Below are positions 16,796 through 28,206 of a DNA stretch of 64,000 nt, one piece after another; within the stretch, counting starts at the first letter, position 1, and each line of letters begins with the position of its first letter. Under the pieces are notes generated by a model. It did no database searches. It was given only the letters and a program-made list of their open reading frames with translations, and was not told the origin of the DNA. Made by a program: the position numbers and the translations under genes. Origin of the DNA: Streptococcus mitis (GTDB lineage Bacteria; Bacillota; Bacilli; Lactobacillales; Streptococcaceae); assembly GCF_002096845.1 (NCBI RefSeq), contig NZ_NCVK01000058.1:102578-166577 (forward strand), given 5' to 3'.

Positions 16796-16828
16796 CTATA
16801 TTATAGTCTTTTAAACATAAAGTGTCAA
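16796..16828 (-). promoter_or_regulatory. Promoter and palindromic operator of the repressor/DUF3278 operon
   Basis: Reading the minus strand: TTGACA (16828-16823), a 17-base spacer, TATAAT (16805-16800), a consensus promoter. The -10 lies inside the perfect palindrome GACTATA-T-TATAGTC (plus-strand 16795-16809), a likely binding site for the 64-residue repressor. Confidence 0.78.
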
Positions 16829-16880
16829 GTATTTTTGACATATTCTTAAAGAAATCTTACTTTTTTTGCCCTATTTGTCT

Positions 16881-16914
16881 GACTAGTGCAAGCTAGTCGG
16901 ATTTGTGGTAAAAT
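16881..16914 (+). promoter_or_regulatory. Promoter region of rsmH with inverted repeat
   Basis: Extended -10 TGGTAAAAT (16906-16914) lies 9 bases before the start codon at 16924, so the transcript is nearly leaderless and has no clear RBS. Just upstream is the inverted repeat GACTAG (16881-16886) / CTAGTC (16893-16898), covering the -35 position, which is otherwise poor. Confidence 0.6.
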
Positions 16915-16923
16915 AGATAGGAT

Positions 16924-17874
16924 ATGACAAAAGAATTTCATCATGTAACGGTCTTACTCTATGAAACGATTGATATGCTCGACGTAAAGCCTGACGGTAT
17001 CTACGTTGATGCGACTTTGGGTGGAGCAGGCCATAGCGAATATTTATTAAGTAAATTAAGTGAAAAAGGCCATCTCTATGCCTTTGATCAGGACCAGAAT
17101 GCCATTGACAATGCACAAGAACGCTTGGCACCTTACATTGAAAAGGGGATGGTGACTTTTATCAAGGATAACTTCCGTCATTTGCAGGCACGTTTGCGCG
17201 AAGCTGGTGTTCAGGAAATTGATGGAATTTGTTATGACTTGGGAGTGTCTAGTCCTCAGCTGGATCAGCGTGAGCGCGGTTTTTCTTATAAAAAGGATGC
17301 ACCACTGGACATGCGGATGAATCAGGATGCGAGTCTGACAGCCTATGAAGTGGTGAATCACTATGACTATCATGACTTGGTTCGTATTTTCTTCAAGTAT
17401 GGCGAGGACAAATTCTCTAAACAGATTGCGCGTAAGATTGAACAAGCACGGGAAGTGAAGTCAATTGAGACGACGACTGAGTTGGCAGAGATTATCAAGT
17501 CGGCTAAGCCTGCAAAAGAACTCAAGAAAAAGGGCCATCCTGCCAAGCAGATTTTCCAGGCTATTCGAATTGAAGTCAATGATGAACTGGGAGCGGCAGA
17601 TGAGTCCATCCAGCAGGCTATGGAGATGTTGGCTATAGATGCTAGAATCTCAGTGATTACCTTCCATTCGCTAGAAGACCGCTTGACCAAGCAATTGTTC
17701 AAGGAAGCTTCAACAGTTGAAGTTCCCAAAGGTTTGCCTTTCATCCCGGATGATCTCAAGCCCAAGATGGAATTGGTATCCCGTAAGCCAATCTTGCCAA
17801 GTGCAGAAGAATTAGAAGCCAATAACCGCTCGCACTCAGCCAAGTTGCGCGTGGCAAGAAAAATTCACAAGTAA
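16924..17874 (+). CDS. rsmH: 16S rRNA (cytosine1402-N4)-methyltransferase
   Basis: Methylates N4 of C1402 in 16S rRNA (formerly MraW). 316 residues, full family length. The SAM-binding motif [17 protein letters not shown] is near residues 30-46. The conserved [22 protein letters not shown]...PLDMRM and the late FHSLEDR segment are present. It is first gene of the division cluster and ends 9 bases before ftsL. The start has only a weak RBS, and its extended -10 promoter is directly upstream, so transcription may begin very close to the ATG. Confidence 0.97.
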   Translation: MTKEFHHVTVLLYETIDMLDVKPDGIYVDATLGGAGHSEYLLSKLSEKGHLYAFDQDQNAIDNAQERLAPYIEKGMVTFIKDNFRHLQARLREAGVQEIDGICYDLGVSSPQLDQRERGFSYKKDAPLDMRMNQDASLTAYEVVNHYDYHDLVRIFFKYGEDKFSKQIARKIEQAREVKSIETTTELAEIIKSAKPAKELKKKGHPAKQIFQAIRIEVNDELGAADESIQQAMEMLAIDARISVITFHSLEDRLTKQLFKEASTVEVPKGLPFIPDDLKPKMELVSRKPILPSAEELEANNRSHSAKLRVARKIHK

Positions 17875-17883
17875 GAGGAAAAA

Positions 17884-18201
17884 ATGGTAGATAAGAAAGA
17901 AACAACCAGTCAATTCTTGCAGAGTCGTATAAAAAAATTCTCCCGTGTGGAGAAGGCTTTTTATCTCTCCATTGCGTTTACAGCTCTCGTTTTGGCATTG
18001 AGTATTATCTTTATGCAGACTCGACTCCTACAAGTACAAAATGATCTGACAAAAATCAATGCGCAGATAGAGGAGAAGAAGACAGAATTGGATGATGCCA
18101 AACAAGAGGTAAATGAATTGTTGAGGGCAGAACGCTTGAAAGAAATCGCAAATTCTAAGGACTTAAAATTGAATAATGAGAATATTCGATCAGCGGAGTA
18201 A
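17884..18201 (+). CDS. ftsL: Cell-division protein FtsL
   Basis: 105-residue bitopic division protein that pairs with DivIB and DivIC and helps activate the PBP2x/FtsW septal synthase. A basic cytoplasmic tail (1-37) is followed by one membrane segment (about 38-58, SIAFTALVLALSIIFMQTRLLQ). A heptad-rich extracellular coiled coil (QNDLTKINAQIEEKKTELDDAKQEVNELLRAERLKEIA) completes it. Position between rsmH and pbpX is canonical; the next gene starts 3 bases on. Confidence 0.94.
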   Translation: MVDKKETTSQFLQSRIKKFSRVEKAFYLSIAFTALVLALSIIFMQTRLLQVQNDLTKINAQIEEKKTELDDAKQEVNELLRAERLKEIANSKDLKLNNENIRSAE

Positions 18202-18204
18202 GAT

Positions 18205-20457
18205 ATGAAGTGGACAAAAAGAATAACCCGATTTGCGATTAGAAACCGTAAATCTCCAGCAGAAAACCGTAAAATAGTGGGGAAGTACATCAGCTTGTTA
18301 GCTGTCGTACTTTTCGCTGTCTTTTTGGTCAATTTTGCTGTTATTATCGGGAGTGGTAGTAAATTTGGAACGGATCTAGTAAAAGAGGCTAAGAAGGTTC
18401 ACCAAATAACTCGTACAGTCCCTGCCAAACGTGGGACTATTTATGACCGCAATGGAGTCCCGATTGCTGAGGACGCAACCTCCTATAATGTCTATGCTGT
18501 TATTGATAAAAAATACAAATCAGCAACGGGTAAAATTCTTTATGTAGAAGATGCCCAGTTTAATAAGGTAGCAGAGGTTTTCCATAAGTATCTGGATATG
18601 GACGAGGCTTATGTTAAAGAACAATTGTCTCAACCGAATCTGACTCAAGTTTCTTTTGGTGCCAAAGGAAATGGAATTACCTATGCCAATATGATGGCTA
18701 TTAAAAAGGATTTGAAAGACGCTAGTGTTGAAGGAATTGACTTCACAACTAGCCCTAATAGAAGCTATCCAAATGGACAATTCGCTTCTAGTTTTATTGG
18801 TTTGGCCCAACTCCATGAAAATGAGGATGGTAGCAAGAGTTTGCTGGGAACTTCTGGGATGGAGAGTTCCTTGAACAGTATTCTTGCAGGGAAAGACGGT
18901 ATTATTACCTATGAAAAAGATCGTCTGGGTAATATTGTCCCTGGAACAGAACAAGTTTCCCAACAAACGGTAGATGGCAAGGATGTTTATACAACATTGT
19001 CTAGTCCGCTACAATCTTTCATGGAAACTCAGATGGATGCCTTTCTAGAAAAAGTAAAAGGTAAGTATATGACCGCGACCTTGGTCAGTGCAAAGACCGG
19101 TGAAATCCTCGCTACCACCCAACGACCTACCTTTAATGCAGATACTAAAGAAGGAATCACTGAGGACTTTGTTTGGCGTGATATTCTTTATCAAAGTAAC
19201 TATGAACCAGGATCAGCCATGAAGGTTATGACGTTAGCTTCTTCTATTGATAATAATACCTTCCCAAGTGGAGAATACTTCAATAGCAGTGAATTTAAAA
19301 TGGCGGATGTGACGACTCGAGATTGGGATGTTAATGGTGGTTTGACTACTGGTGGGATGATGACTTTCTTACAAGGTTTCGCTCACTCCAGTAATGTTGG
19401 AATGAGTCTACTTGAACAAAAAATGGGAGATGCTACTTGGTTGGATTATCTAAAACGCTTTAAATTTGGGGTTCCAACTCGCTTTGGCTTGACAGATGAA
19501 TACGCTGGTCAACTTCCAGCTGATAATATTGTTAGTATTGCTCAAAGCTCATTTGGGCAAGGAATTTCAGTGACACAAACACAAATGCTTCGTGCCTTTA
19601 CAGCTATTGCTAATGATGGAGTTATGCTGGAGCCAAAATTTATAAGTGCTATTTATGATACTAACAATCAGTCTGTACGAAAGTCTCAAAAAGAGATTGT
19701 AGGAAAACCTGTATCTGAAGATACAGCAAGCTTGACTCGTACTAACATGATATTAGTTGGGACGGACCCTCTATATGGAACTATGTATAATCACCAAACA
19801 GGAAAGCCAATTATAACAGTTCCTGGACAAAATGTAGCAGTTAAATCCGGTACGGCTCAAATCGCTGATGAGAAAAATGGAGGCTACTTGGTTGGTTCTA
19901 CCAATTATATTTTCTCAGTTGTGACTATGAATCCTGCTGAAAATCCTGATTTTATTCTTTACGTAACAGTTCAACAGCCAGAACACCTTTCTACACCTTG
20001 GTTTGGAGAATTTGCTAATCCTATTCTTGAACGAGCTTCTGCCATGAAAGATTCCCTTAACCTCCAATCTACCGCTAAAACGTTAGATCAGGTAACCAAT
20101 CAAAGCGCTTATGCCATGCCTAGCATCAAGGATATTTCACCTGGTGATTTGGCGGAAGCCTTACGTCGAAATATTGTGCAACCAATCGTTGTTGGTACTG
20201 GAACAAAGATTAAAGAGACTTCTGTAGAAGAAGGAAAAAATCTTGCACCAAACCAACAAGTTCTCCTTTTATCGGATAAGGTAGAAGAAATTCCAGACAT
20301 GTATGGCTGGAAAAAAGAGACTGCCGAGACCTTTGCTAAATGGTTGGATATTGAACTGGAATTTGAAGGTTCAGGTTCCGTTGTTCAGAAGCAAGATGTT
20401 CGGACTAATACAGCTATCAAAAACATTAAAAAAATTAAATTAACTTTAGGAGACTAA
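18205..20457 (+). CDS. pbpX: Penicillin-binding protein 2x, with resistance-type residues
   Basis: Septal class B transpeptidase, exactly 750 residues, so pneumococcal numbering applies directly. One membrane segment (about 29-49), a dimerisation domain, a transpeptidase domain and two C-terminal PASTA domains. Active-site motifs: S337-A-M-K340, S395-S-N397, K547-S-G549. Position 338 is Ala instead of the usual Thr, and 546 is Val instead of Leu. T338A and changes at 546 are well-known markers of reduced beta-lactam susceptibility in mosaic pneumococcal and commensal alleles. The region around 560-600 also departs from the susceptible pneumococcal sequence as I remember it. It lies in the rsmH-ftsL-pbpX-mraY cluster. 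Confidence 0.97.
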   Translation: MKWTKRITRFAIRNRKSPAENRKIVGKYISLLAVVLFAVFLVNFAVIIGSGSKFGTDLVKEAKKVHQITRTVPAKRGTIYDRNGVPIAEDATSYNVYAVIDKKYKSATGKILYVEDAQFNKVAEVFHKYLDMDEAYVKEQLSQPNLTQVSFGAKGNGITYANMMAIKKDLKDASVEGIDFTTSPNRSYPNGQFASSFIGLAQLHENEDGSKSLLGTSGMESSLNSILAGKDGIITYEKDRLGNIVPGTEQVSQQTVDGKDVYTTLSSPLQSFMETQMDAFLEKVKGKYMTATLVSAKTGEILATTQRPTFNADTKEGITEDFVWRDILYQSNYEPGSAMKVMTLASSIDNNTFPSGEYFNSSEFKMADVTTRDWDVNGGLTTGGMMTFLQGFAHSSNVGMSLLEQKMGDATWLDYLKRFKFGVPTRFGLTDEYAGQLPADNIVSIAQSSFGQGISVTQTQMLRAFTAIANDGVMLEPKFISAIYDTNNQSVRKSQKEIVGKPVSEDTASLTRTNMILVGTDPLYGTMYNHQTGKPIITVPGQNVAVKSGTAQIADEKNGGYLVGSTNYIFSVVTMNPAENPDFILYVTVQQPEHLSTPWFGEFANPILERASAMKDSLNLQSTAKTLDQVTNQSAYAMPSIKDISPGDLAEALRRNIVQPIVVGTGTKIKETSVEEGKNLAPNQQVLLLSDKVEEIPDMYGWKKETAETFAKWLDIELEFEGSGSVVQKQDVRTNTAIKNIKKIKLTLGD

Positions 20458-20458
20458 T

Positions 20459-21439
20459 ATGTTTATTTCTATTAGTGCTGGAATTGTGACATTTTTACTA
20501 ACTTTAGTAGGAATTCCGGCCTTTATCCAATTTTATAGAAAGGCGCAAATTACAGGCCAGCAGATGCATGAGGATGTTAAACAGCACCAGGCAAAAGCTG
20601 GGACTCCTACAATGGGGGGGCTTGTTTTCCTCATTGCTGCAGTTGTGGTGAGTTTCCTCGTCGCTCTTTTTTCGAAACAATTGACCAATAATGTTGGTAT
20701 GATTTTGTTTATTTTGGTCTTGTATGGCTTGGTTGGTTTTTTAGATGACTTTCTCAAGGTCTTCCGAAAGATCAATGAGGGGCTAAACCCCAAACAGAAA
20801 TTGGCTCTTCAGCTTCTAGGTGGTGTTATTTTCTACCTTTTCTATGAACGTGGGGGCGATATGCTCTCTGTCTTTGGCTACCAAGTGCATTTAGGGATTT
20901 TCTATATTGTTTTTGCTCTTTTCTGGCTAGTTGGTTTTTCAAATGCAGTCAACTTGACAGATGGTATTGACGGTCTAGCTAGTATTTCAGTTGTGATTAG
21001 CTTGTCTGCTTATGGAGTTATTGCCTATGTGCAAGGTCAGATGGATATCCTTCTAGTGATTCTTGCCATGATTGGTGGTTTGCTTGGTTTCTTCGTCTTT
21101 AACCATAAGCCTGCTAAAGTCTTTATGGGGGATGTGGGAAGTTTGGCCCTAGGTGGAATGTTGGCAGCTATCTCTATGGCCCTCCACCAAGAATGGACTC
21201 TCTTGATTATCGGAATTGTTTATGTCTTTGAAACAACTTCGGTCATGATGCAAGTCAGTTATTTTAAACTGACAGGTGGTAAACGTATTTTCCGTATGAC
21301 GCCTGTGCATCATCATTTTGAGCTTGGAGGATTGTCTGGTAAGGGAAGTCCTTGGAGCGAGTGGAAGGTCGACTTCTTCTTTTGGGGAGTGGGGCTATTA
21401 GCAAGTCTCCTGACCCTAGCAATTTTGTATTTGATGTAA
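20459..21439 (+). CDS. mraY: Phospho-N-acetylmuramoyl-pentapeptide transferase
   Basis: Makes lipid I by moving phospho-MurNAc-pentapeptide to undecaprenyl phosphate in the cell membrane. 326 residues, about ten hydrophobic segments. Signature parts: [11 protein letters not shown], the metal-site aspartates in [34 protein letters not shown], and the histidine-rich [12 protein letters not shown] loop. ATG 20459 is 1 base after the pbpX stop with the RBS inside pbpX (TTAGGAG). A strong terminator at 21446-21470 ends the cluster. Confidence 0.97.
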   Translation: MFISISAGIVTFLLTLVGIPAFIQFYRKAQITGQQMHEDVKQHQAKAGTPTMGGLVFLIAAVVVSFLVALFSKQLTNNVGMILFILVLYGLVGFLDDFLKVFRKINEGLNPKQKLALQLLGGVIFYLFYERGGDMLSVFGYQVHLGIFYIVFALFWLVGFSNAVNLTDGIDGLASISVVISLSAYGVIAYVQGQMDILLVILAMIGGLLGFFVFNHKPAKVFMGDVGSLALGGMLAAISMALHQEWTLLIIGIVYVFETTSVMMQVSYFKLTGGKRIFRMTPVHHHFELGGLSGKGSPWSEWKVDFFFWGVGLLASLLTLAILYLM

Positions 21440-21445
21440 GAATGG

Positions 21446-21470
21446 CACCCTGATGTTTCAGGGTGTTTTT
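21446..21470 (+). terminator. Terminator after mraY
   Basis: Perfect 8-bp stem CACCCTGA / TCAGGGTG with a four-base loop and a run of five T. Confidence 0.92.
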
Positions 21471-21485
21471 GCGTTAAATACACAA

Positions 21486-21616
21486 TTAAAATCAAAGAGC
21501 AAACTAGGAAGTGCTCAAAACATAGCTTAGAGGTTGTGGATAAGACTGACGAAGTCAGCCCAAAACACGGTTTTGAGGTTGTAGATAAGACGAAGCTGAC
21601 GTGTTTTGAAGAGTGT
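21486..21616. repeat. Degenerate BOX element
   Basis: AAAATCAAAGAGCAAACTAGGAA (21488 on) and GACGTGTTTTGAAGAGT at the right end are the BOX termini in degraded form. Between them are two partly repeated boxB-like blocks (GAGGTTGTGGATAAGAC and GAGGTTGTAGATAAGAC, 49 bases apart). The left end lacks the usual TATACTCAATG. It lies between the mraY terminator and the clpL control region. Confidence 0.7.
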
Positions 21617-21627
21617 AAAAAAATATT

Positions 21628-21677
21628 GGTCAATTAAAGTCAAAATCCTTGACCTTTTCTGACTAATGTAGTATATT
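21628..21677 (+). promoter_or_regulatory. clpL promoter with upstream CtsR-like box
   Basis: GGTCAAT-TAA-AGTCAAA (21628-21644) matches the heptad direct-repeat operator of the heat-shock repressor CtsR with one deviation. It is followed by TTGACC (21649-21654), a 17-base spacer and TATATT (21672-21677). The operator ends 4 bases before the -35 box, fitting repression released by heat. Confidence 0.75.
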
Positions 21678-21745
21678 ATAAACGTAAGGTAAATGAGAGC
21701 CTTACTAGAACACTTATTTAAAGTAAAGTAGAAAGAGGTGTGTCT

Positions 21746-21835
21746 ATGTTTAATCTAGAAATCTTCAGAAGTAAAGATAGTCTACTCCTGCTTGAAAAAG
21801 AAAAACCAGAAATAGTACATAGAGTAGCGATTTAG
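21746..21835 (+). CDS. Short leader ORF upstream of clpL (29 codons)
   Basis: ATG 21746 is preceded by AGAGGTG at 21734-21740, a fair RBS. The peptide begins MFNLEIFRSKDSLLLLEKEK and ends HRVAI. It falls in the transcribed leader between the clpL promoter and the clpL start, 82 bases upstream. Whether it is translated is unknown; it may be a small regulatory peptide or a chance frame. Confidence 0.4.
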   Translation: MFNLEIFRSKDSLLLLEKEKPEIVHRVAI

Positions 21836-21859
21836 CTAGTCTAAATTTTTTAAAACAAA

Positions 21860-21876
21860 GGTCAAAGATAGTCAAT
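21860..21876 (+). promoter_or_regulatory. Second CtsR-like box upstream of clpL
   Basis: GGTCAAA-GAT-AGTCAAT fits the CtsR heptad repeat with one mismatch at the last base. It lies in the leader, 41 bases before the clpL ATG and about 180 bases after the promoter, so it could serve as a roadblock or mark a second promoter not obvious to me. Confidence 0.65.
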
Positions 21877-21917
21877 ATCAGTAATAATAACGAAGTAAAT
21901 AAAATGAGGTAAAGAAT

Positions 21918-24023
21918 ATGAACAACAACTTTAATAATTTTAACAACATGGATGATTTATTTAACCAATTGATGGGTGGTATGCGCGGATACAGTTCTGA
22001 AAACCGTCGCTACTTGATTAATGGACGTGAAGTAACACCTGAGGAATTTGCTCACTATCGTGCAACAGGTCAATTGCCAGGAAATGTAGAGGTTGATGGA
22101 CAAATGCCACAACAGGCTTCAAGTATGAAACAAGACGGTGTCCTGGCTAAACTAGGTCGAAACTTGACTGCAGAAGCGCGTGAGGGTAAGCTGGATCCTG
22201 TTATCGGACGAAACAAGGAAATTCAAGAAACATCTGAAATCCTCTCACGCCGTACTAAGAACAATCCTGTTTTGGTCGGGGATGCAGGCGTTGGTAAGAC
22301 AGCAGTTGTCGAAGGCCTAGCACAAGCTATTGTAAACGGTGATGTTCCAGCCGCTATTAAGAACAAGGAAATCATTTCCATTGATATCTCGGGTCTTGAG
22401 GCTGGTACTCAATACCGTGGTAGTTTTGAAGAAAATGTGCAAAATCTAGTAAATGAAGTAAAAGAAGCAGGAAATATTATCCTCTTCTTTGATGAAATTC
22501 ACCAAATTCTCGGTGCTGGATCTACTGGTGGAGACAGTGGTTCTAAAGGGCTTGCGGACATTCTCAAGCCAGCCCTCTCTCGTGGAGAATTGACAGTGAT
22601 TGGGGCAACAACTCAAGATGAATACCGTAACACCATCTTGAAGAATGCTGCTCTTGCTCGTCGTTTCAACGAAGTCAAGGTCAATGCTCCTTCAGCAGAG
22701 GATACTTTTAAAATCCTTCAAGGAATTCGTGAGCTCTATCAGCAACACCATAATGTCATCTTGCCAGACGAAGTTTTGAAAGCAGCGGTGGATTATTCTG
22801 TTCAGTATATTCCTCAACGTAGCTTGCCAGATAAGGCTATCGACCTTGTCGATGTAACGGCGGCTCACTTGGCGGCTCAACATCCAGTAACAGATGTTCA
22901 TGCTGTTGAACGTGAAATTGAGGTAGAAAAAGACAAGCAAGAAAAAGCTGTTGAGGCAGAAGATTTTGAAGCAGCTCTAAACTATAAAACACGCATTGCA
23001 GAATTGGAAAAGAAAATCGAAAACCACACAGAAGATATGAAAGTGACTGCAAGTGTCAACGATGTGGCTGAATCTGTGGAACGAATAACAGGTATCCCAG
23101 TATCGCAAATGGGAGCATCTGATATCGAACGTTTGAAAGATATGGCTCATCGTCTGCAAGATAAGGTAATCGGTCAAGATAAGGCAGTTGAAGCTGTAGC
23201 CCGTGCCATCCGTCGTAACCGTGCTGGTTTTGATGAAGGTAATCGCCCAATCGGTAGCTTCCTCTTTGTAGGACCAACTGGGGTTGGTAAGACAGAACTT
23301 GCTAAGCAATTGGCGCTAGATATGTTTGGAACCAAGGATGCGATCATCCGTTTGGATATGTCTGAATACAGTGACCGCACAGCCGTTTCTAAGCTAATTG
23401 GTACAACAGCAGGCTATGTGGGTTATGATGACAATAGCAATACCTTAACAGAACGTGTTCGTCGCAATCCATACTCTATCATTCTCTTGGATGAGATTGA
23501 AAAGGCTGATCCTCAAGTGATTACTCTTCTCCTCCAAGTTCTAGATGATGGTCGTTTGACAGATGGTCAAGGAAACACAGTAAACTTCAAGAACACTGTC
23601 ATTATCGCAACATCAAATGCTGGTTTTGGCTATGAAGCCAACTTGACAGAAGATGCGGACAAACCAGAATTGATGGACCGTTTGAAACCATTCTTCCGTC
23701 CAGAGTTCCTAAACCGCTTTAATGCAGTTATCGAGTTCTCGCACTTGACTAAGGAAGATCTTTCTAAGATTGTGGACTTAATGTTGGCTGAAGTCAACCA
23801 AACCTTGGCCAAGAAAGACATTGATTTAGCAGTTAGTCAAGCGGCTAAAGACTATATCACAGAAGAAGGTTATGACGAAGTCATGGGTGTTCGTCCTCTT
23901 CGTCGCGTGGTTGAACAAGAAATTCGGGATAAGGTGACAGACTTCCATTTGGATCACCTAGATGCCAAACACCTAGAAGCAGATATGGAAGATGGCGTTT
24001 TAGTCATTCGTGAAAAAGCCTAA
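21918..24023 (+). CDS. clpL: ClpL, heat-shock AAA+ chaperone
   Basis: ATP-driven unfoldase/chaperone of the Clp/Hsp100 family, 701 residues. A short Asn/Met/Gly-rich N-terminus without zinc finger or full ClpN repeats ([23 protein letters not shown]) is typical of ClpL. The first AAA+ module has Walker [10 protein letters not shown] and Walker [10 protein letters not shown] short coiled-coil middle domain (about 330-375) follows, then a second AAA+ module with GPTGVGKTE and LLDEIEKA. ClpL lacks a ClpP-docking loop in most descriptions and acts on aggregated proteins. Two CtsR-like operators upstream point to heat control. The stop codon coincides with the start of a BOX element. Confidence 0.96.
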   Translation: MNNNFNNFNNMDDLFNQLMGGMRGYSSENRRYLINGREVTPEEFAHYRATGQLPGNVEVDGQMPQQASSMKQDGVLAKLGRNLTAEAREGKLDPVIGRNKEIQETSEILSRRTKNNPVLVGDAGVGKTAVVEGLAQAIVNGDVPAAIKNKEIISIDISGLEAGTQYRGSFEENVQNLVNEVKEAGNIILFFDEIHQILGAGSTGGDSGSKGLADILKPALSRGELTVIGATTQDEYRNTILKNAALARRFNEVKVNAPSAEDTFKILQGIRELYQQHHNVILPDEVLKAAVDYSVQYIPQRSLPDKAIDLVDVTAAHLAAQHPVTDVHAVEREIEVEKDKQEKAVEAEDFEAALNYKTRIAELEKKIENHTEDMKVTASVNDVAESVERITGIPVSQMGASDIERLKDMAHRLQDKVIGQDKAVEAVARAIRRNRAGFDEGNRPIGSFLFVGPTGVGKTELAKQLALDMFGTKDAIIRLDMSEYSDRTAVSKLIGTTAGYVGYDDNSNTLTERVRRNPYSIILLDEIEKADPQVITLLLQVLDDGRLTDGQGNTVNFKNTVIIATSNAGFGYEANLTEDADKPELMDRLKPFFRPEFLNRFNAVIEFSHLTKEDLSKIVDLMLAEVNQTLAKKDIDLAVSQAAKDYITEEGYDEVMGVRPLRRVVEQEIRDKVTDFHLDHLDAKHLEADMEDGVLVIREKA

Positions 24024-24128
24024 TACTCTTCGAAAATCAAATTCAAACCACGTCAGCTTCGCCTTGCCGTACTCAAGTACTGTCTGTGGCTGGCTTCCTA
24101 GTTTGCTTTTTGATTTTCATTGAGTATA
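24022..24128. repeat. BOX element (A and C parts, no B)
   Basis: ATACTCTTCGAAAATC at the left and GATTTTCATTGAGTAT at the right, with the inner CGCCTTGCCGTACTCAAGTACTG segment. No boxB-like block. The element begins within the clpL stop codon (TAA 24021-24023), so it abuts the coding end exactly. Confidence 0.85.
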
Positions 24129-24150
24129 AGCCAAGATTTTGAGAATAAAA

Positions 24151-24186
24151 AGAAGGAGCCAGCTGAAAAAACTGGTTCCTTTTTTA
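24151..24186. terminator. Bidirectional terminator between clpL and luxS
   Basis: Stem AAGGAGCCAG (24153-24162) / CTGGTTCCTT (24172-24181) with T-runs on both strands; it serves the convergent genes clpL (+) and luxS (-). Confidence 0.9.
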
Positions 24187-24189
24187 CGT

Positions 24190-24672
24190 TTAAATCACAT
24201 GACGCTCAAAGGCATCATCTGAAATCCCTTGTTCTAGAATAAGTTTTGCCCATTCTTTAGCAGAAAAGAGGCTGTGATCCTTGTAGTTACCGCAAGATTC
24301 GATGGTTGTTCCAGGGACATCTTCCCAAGTAGTAGTCTCAGCGATTTCCTTGAGCGAATCCTTGATAACAGCTGCGATTTCAGCACTGGTGTGGCGCCCC
24401 CACATAATCATATGGAAGCCTGTACGGCAACCAAATGGTGAACAGTCAATCATGCCGTCGATGCGGGTACGGATGAGTTTAGCCAATAGGTGCTCGATGG
24501 TGTGAAGGCCAGCAGTAGGGATCGAGTCTTCATTTGGTTGTACCAAGCGAATATCATAATTGGAGATAATGTCTCCTTTTGGCCCTGTTTCTTCCCCAAT
24601 CAAGCGAACATAGGGGGCCTTAACAATGGTATGGTCAAGTTCAAAACTTTCAACAATAACTTCTTTTGACAT
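24190..24672 (-). CDS. luxS: S-ribosylhomocysteine lyase (autoinducer-2 synthesis)
   Basis: Cleaves S-ribosylhomocysteine to homocysteine and DPD, the AI-2 precursor, in the activated methyl cycle. 160 residues, family length, when started at ATG 24672. A 205-residue frame reaches further upstream but has no RBS. The metal site HTIEH and the catalytic cysteine in GCRTGFHM are present, with a third metal ligand cysteine in IESCGNY. It is monocistronic, convergent with clpL. Confidence 0.96.
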   Translation of the reverse strand: MSKEVIVESFELDHTIVKAPYVRLIGEETGPKGDIISNYDIRLVQPNEDSIPTAGLHTIEHLLAKLIRTRIDGMIDCSPFGCRTGFHMIMWGRHTSAEIAAVIKDSLKEIAETTTWEDVPGTTIESCGNYKDHSLFSAKEWAKLILEQGISDDAFERHVI

Positions 24673-24699
24673 GGTAAATCCTTTCAGTTTTCTTCTTTC

Positions 24700-24709
24700 A
24701 TTATAACAC
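24700..24709 (-). promoter_or_regulatory. luxS extended -10 promoter
   Basis: The minus strand reads TGTTATAAT about 28 bases before the luxS ATG: an extended -10 with no good -35. Confidence 0.6.
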
Positions 24710-24735
24710 AAAGCTGGCTCCTGAGACAGAGAGAA

Positions 24736-24759
24736 AACCTCTCCGAGAGTGGAGAGGTT
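24736..24759 (-). terminator. Terminator of the DUF1846 gene
   Basis: Perfect 9-bp stem AACCTCTCC / GGAGAGGTT with a six-base loop; on the minus strand TTTTC follows. Located just after the DUF1846 stop and before luxS. Confidence 0.75.
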
Positions 24760-24766
24760 GAAATCG

Positions 24767-26251
24767 TTACTTACGATACAAGCGGTCGTATTGGTAGTAA
24801 GGGTCAAAGGTTACATTGATACCTAGTTTGCGAAGGACATTCTTGTCTTCATCTGTCAAGATGATGGTTGAGTGGGCTTCGCTTCCTTTGAGGTTGCCAA
24901 GTTCTTCCATAGCACGAGCAGCATCAGGATTTTCTGTAGCTGTGATGGCAAGAGCAATCAGGATTTCATTTGAATGAAGGCGTGGATTGCGGCTACCGAG
25001 ATGATCGATTTTAAGACCTTGGATTGGCTTAACAACTTCAGGCTCGATTAGTTTTACTTCTTTAGCGATGTCAGCTGATTTCTTGATGGCGTTGATAAGA
25101 GCAGCGGCTGTAGGACCAAAGAGTTCTGAGTTCTTACCTGTGACGATTTCTCCGCTTGGCAATTCAAGGGCTAGAGCTGGTCCGCCAGTTTCTTCTGCTT
25201 TTTGACGGGCAACGACAGCAACCTTACGGTCTGCTGGTGTGATACCGAGGTCGTTCATAAGCAACTCGATTTTCTTGACAGCAGCTTCGCCCACTTTTTC
25301 GGCTTTGAAATCAAGAACAGTCTGATAGTAGCGACGGATGATTTCTTGTTTAGAAGCTTCGACAGCAGCTTTATCATCTGTAATAGCGAAACCAACCATG
25401 TTGACACCCATATCTGTCGGAGAAGCGTATGGAGACTCTCCTAGGATACGTTCCAACATGCGCTTAAGCACTGGGAAAATCTCGATATCACGATTGTAGT
25501 TGACAGTGGTTTCTCCGTAGGTTTGGAGATGGAAGGGGTCAATCATGTTGACATCATCAAGGTCAGCTGTAGCAGCCTCATAGGCCAAGTTGACAGGATG
25601 ATGAAGGGGTAGATTCCAAACTGGGAAGGTTTCAAACTTAGCGTAGCCAGACTTGATGCCATTGATTTGGTCGTGGTACATATTGGACATACAAGTTGCC
25701 AATTTTCCAGAACCAGGTCCAGGAGCGGTTACGACGATCAAGTTGCGATTGGTTTTGATGTAGTCATTTTTTCCCATGCCTTCTGGAGAAATAATGTGAT
25801 CCATATCCGTTGGATATCCTTTGATTGGATAGTGAAGATAAGAATCAATTCCGTTTTTCTCAAGTTGGTTGCGGAAGGCATCTGCAGCTGGTTGACCAGC
25901 GTACTGTGTGATGACAACGGAGCCAACAAAAATTCCCAATTCATTGAATTTGTCAATCAGACGAAGTACTTCTTGGTCATAAGAAATGCCCAAGTCACCA
26001 CGTGCTTTGGAATGCTCGATGTTACTTGCATTAATAGCAATCACAACCTCAACTTGCTCTTTCAACTCCTGCAAGAGCTTGATTTTATTGTCAGGCTCAT
26101 AACCAGGAAGCACGCGAGCAGCGTGGAAATCTTCTAACATTTTGCCCCCAAACTCCAAGTAGAGTTTGCCGTCAAATTGGTTAATGCGCTCCAAAATATG
26201 GTCGCGCTGTAGATTCAAATATTGTTCAGAACTAAAAGCTTGTTTTTTCAT
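24767..26251 (-). CDS. DUF1846 family protein
   Basis: Cytoplasmic protein of 494 residues in the widely conserved but poorly studied DUF1846 family. Recognised from [72 protein letters not shown] (a glycine-rich, P-loop-like stretch), and the end region [21 protein letters not shown]. No membrane segment or signal. Its function is not established; a nucleotide-binding role is a guess from the PGPGSGK stretch. It has its own TATAAT (minus-strand 26276-26271) and terminator. It is divergent from dexB. Confidence 0.88.
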   Translation of the reverse strand: MKKQAFSSEQYLNLQRDHILERINQFDGKLYLEFGGKMLEDFHAARVLPGYEPDNKIKLLQELKEQVEVVIAINASNIEHSKARGDLGISYDQEVLRLIDKFNELGIFVGSVVITQYAGQPAADAFRNQLEKNGIDSYLHYPIKGYPTDMDHIISPEGMGKNDYIKTNRNLIVVTAPGPGSGKLATCMSNMYHDQINGIKSGYAKFETFPVWNLPLHHPVNLAYEAATADLDDVNMIDPFHLQTYGETTVNYNRDIEIFPVLKRMLERILGESPYASPTDMGVNMVGFAITDDKAAVEASKQEIIRRYYQTVLDFKAEKVGEAAVKKIELLMNDLGITPADRKVAVVARQKAEETGGPALALELPSGEIVTGKNSELFGPTAAALINAIKKSADIAKEVKLIEPEVVKPIQGLKIDHLGSRNPRLHSNEILIALAITATENPDAARAMEELGNLKGSEAHSTIILTDEDKNVLRKLGINVTFDPYYQYDRLYRK

Positions 26252-26330
26252 TTTTTTACCTCTGACCTCTATTATAATAAAAAATTGGAAGTTAGGAAAC
26301 TATGGAGTTAAAAAAGGAATCAAAAAGATT

Positions 26331-26369
26331 AGGCAAACGCTTGCATAAAATTTTGAAAAGCGCTATCAT
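26331..26369 (+). promoter_or_regulatory. dexB promoter with LacI-family (CcpA/MalR-like) operator
   Basis: AGGCAAACGCTTGCAT (26331-26346) fits the catabolite operator pattern WTGNAANCGNWNNCAW with one mismatch and has a palindromic core GCAAACGCTTGC. It overlaps the -35 TTGCAT (26341-26346), which is 17 bases from TATCAT (26364-26369). CcpA or MalR control is inferred. Confidence 0.65.
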
Positions 26370-26394
26370 AGACTACAGATTATTAAAATAATGA

Positions 26395-28011
<1,617 letters not shown>

Positions 28012-28050
28012 ATATTTTTTACAGAAAAATTTAAAATTGAAATCGCATAA

Positions 28051-28095
28051 AAACAAGGGAGGACTGTATGAAAAGCAGAAATCCTTTGTTTTTTT
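28051..28095 (+). terminator. Terminator after dexB
   Basis: AAACAAGG (28051-28058) pairs with CCTTTGTTT (28083-28091), and a run of T follows. The loop is long (about 24 bases), so strength is moderate. Confidence 0.6.
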
Positions 28096-28138
28096 ATAAC
28101 CAAGGTTTATAAACTTTCATTCTCAAAATTCAATTAAC

Positions 28139-28167
28139 TTTACAAATTCCCACTATTTTGGTAAAAT
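28139..28167 (+). promoter_or_regulatory. Promoter of the AliB-like gene
   Basis: TTTACA (28139-28144), 17-base spacer, extended -10 TGGTAAAAT (28159-28167); RBS AAAGGAGA follows before ATG 28207. Confidence 0.75.
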
Positions 28168-28206
28168 AAATCTATGTTATAAAAACTAACATAAAGGAGA
28201 AAGAAG

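Noticed and set aside
24673..24807. 45-residue N-terminal extension of LuxS
   Set aside because: No RBS; ATG 24672 gives the standard 160-residue enzyme, and a terminator and the luxS promoter lie in the extension.
26354..26369. Second catabolite-like site (TGAAAAGCGCTATCA) in the dexB promoter
   Set aside because: Spacing between half-sites is off by one base with further mismatches; too weak to claim.
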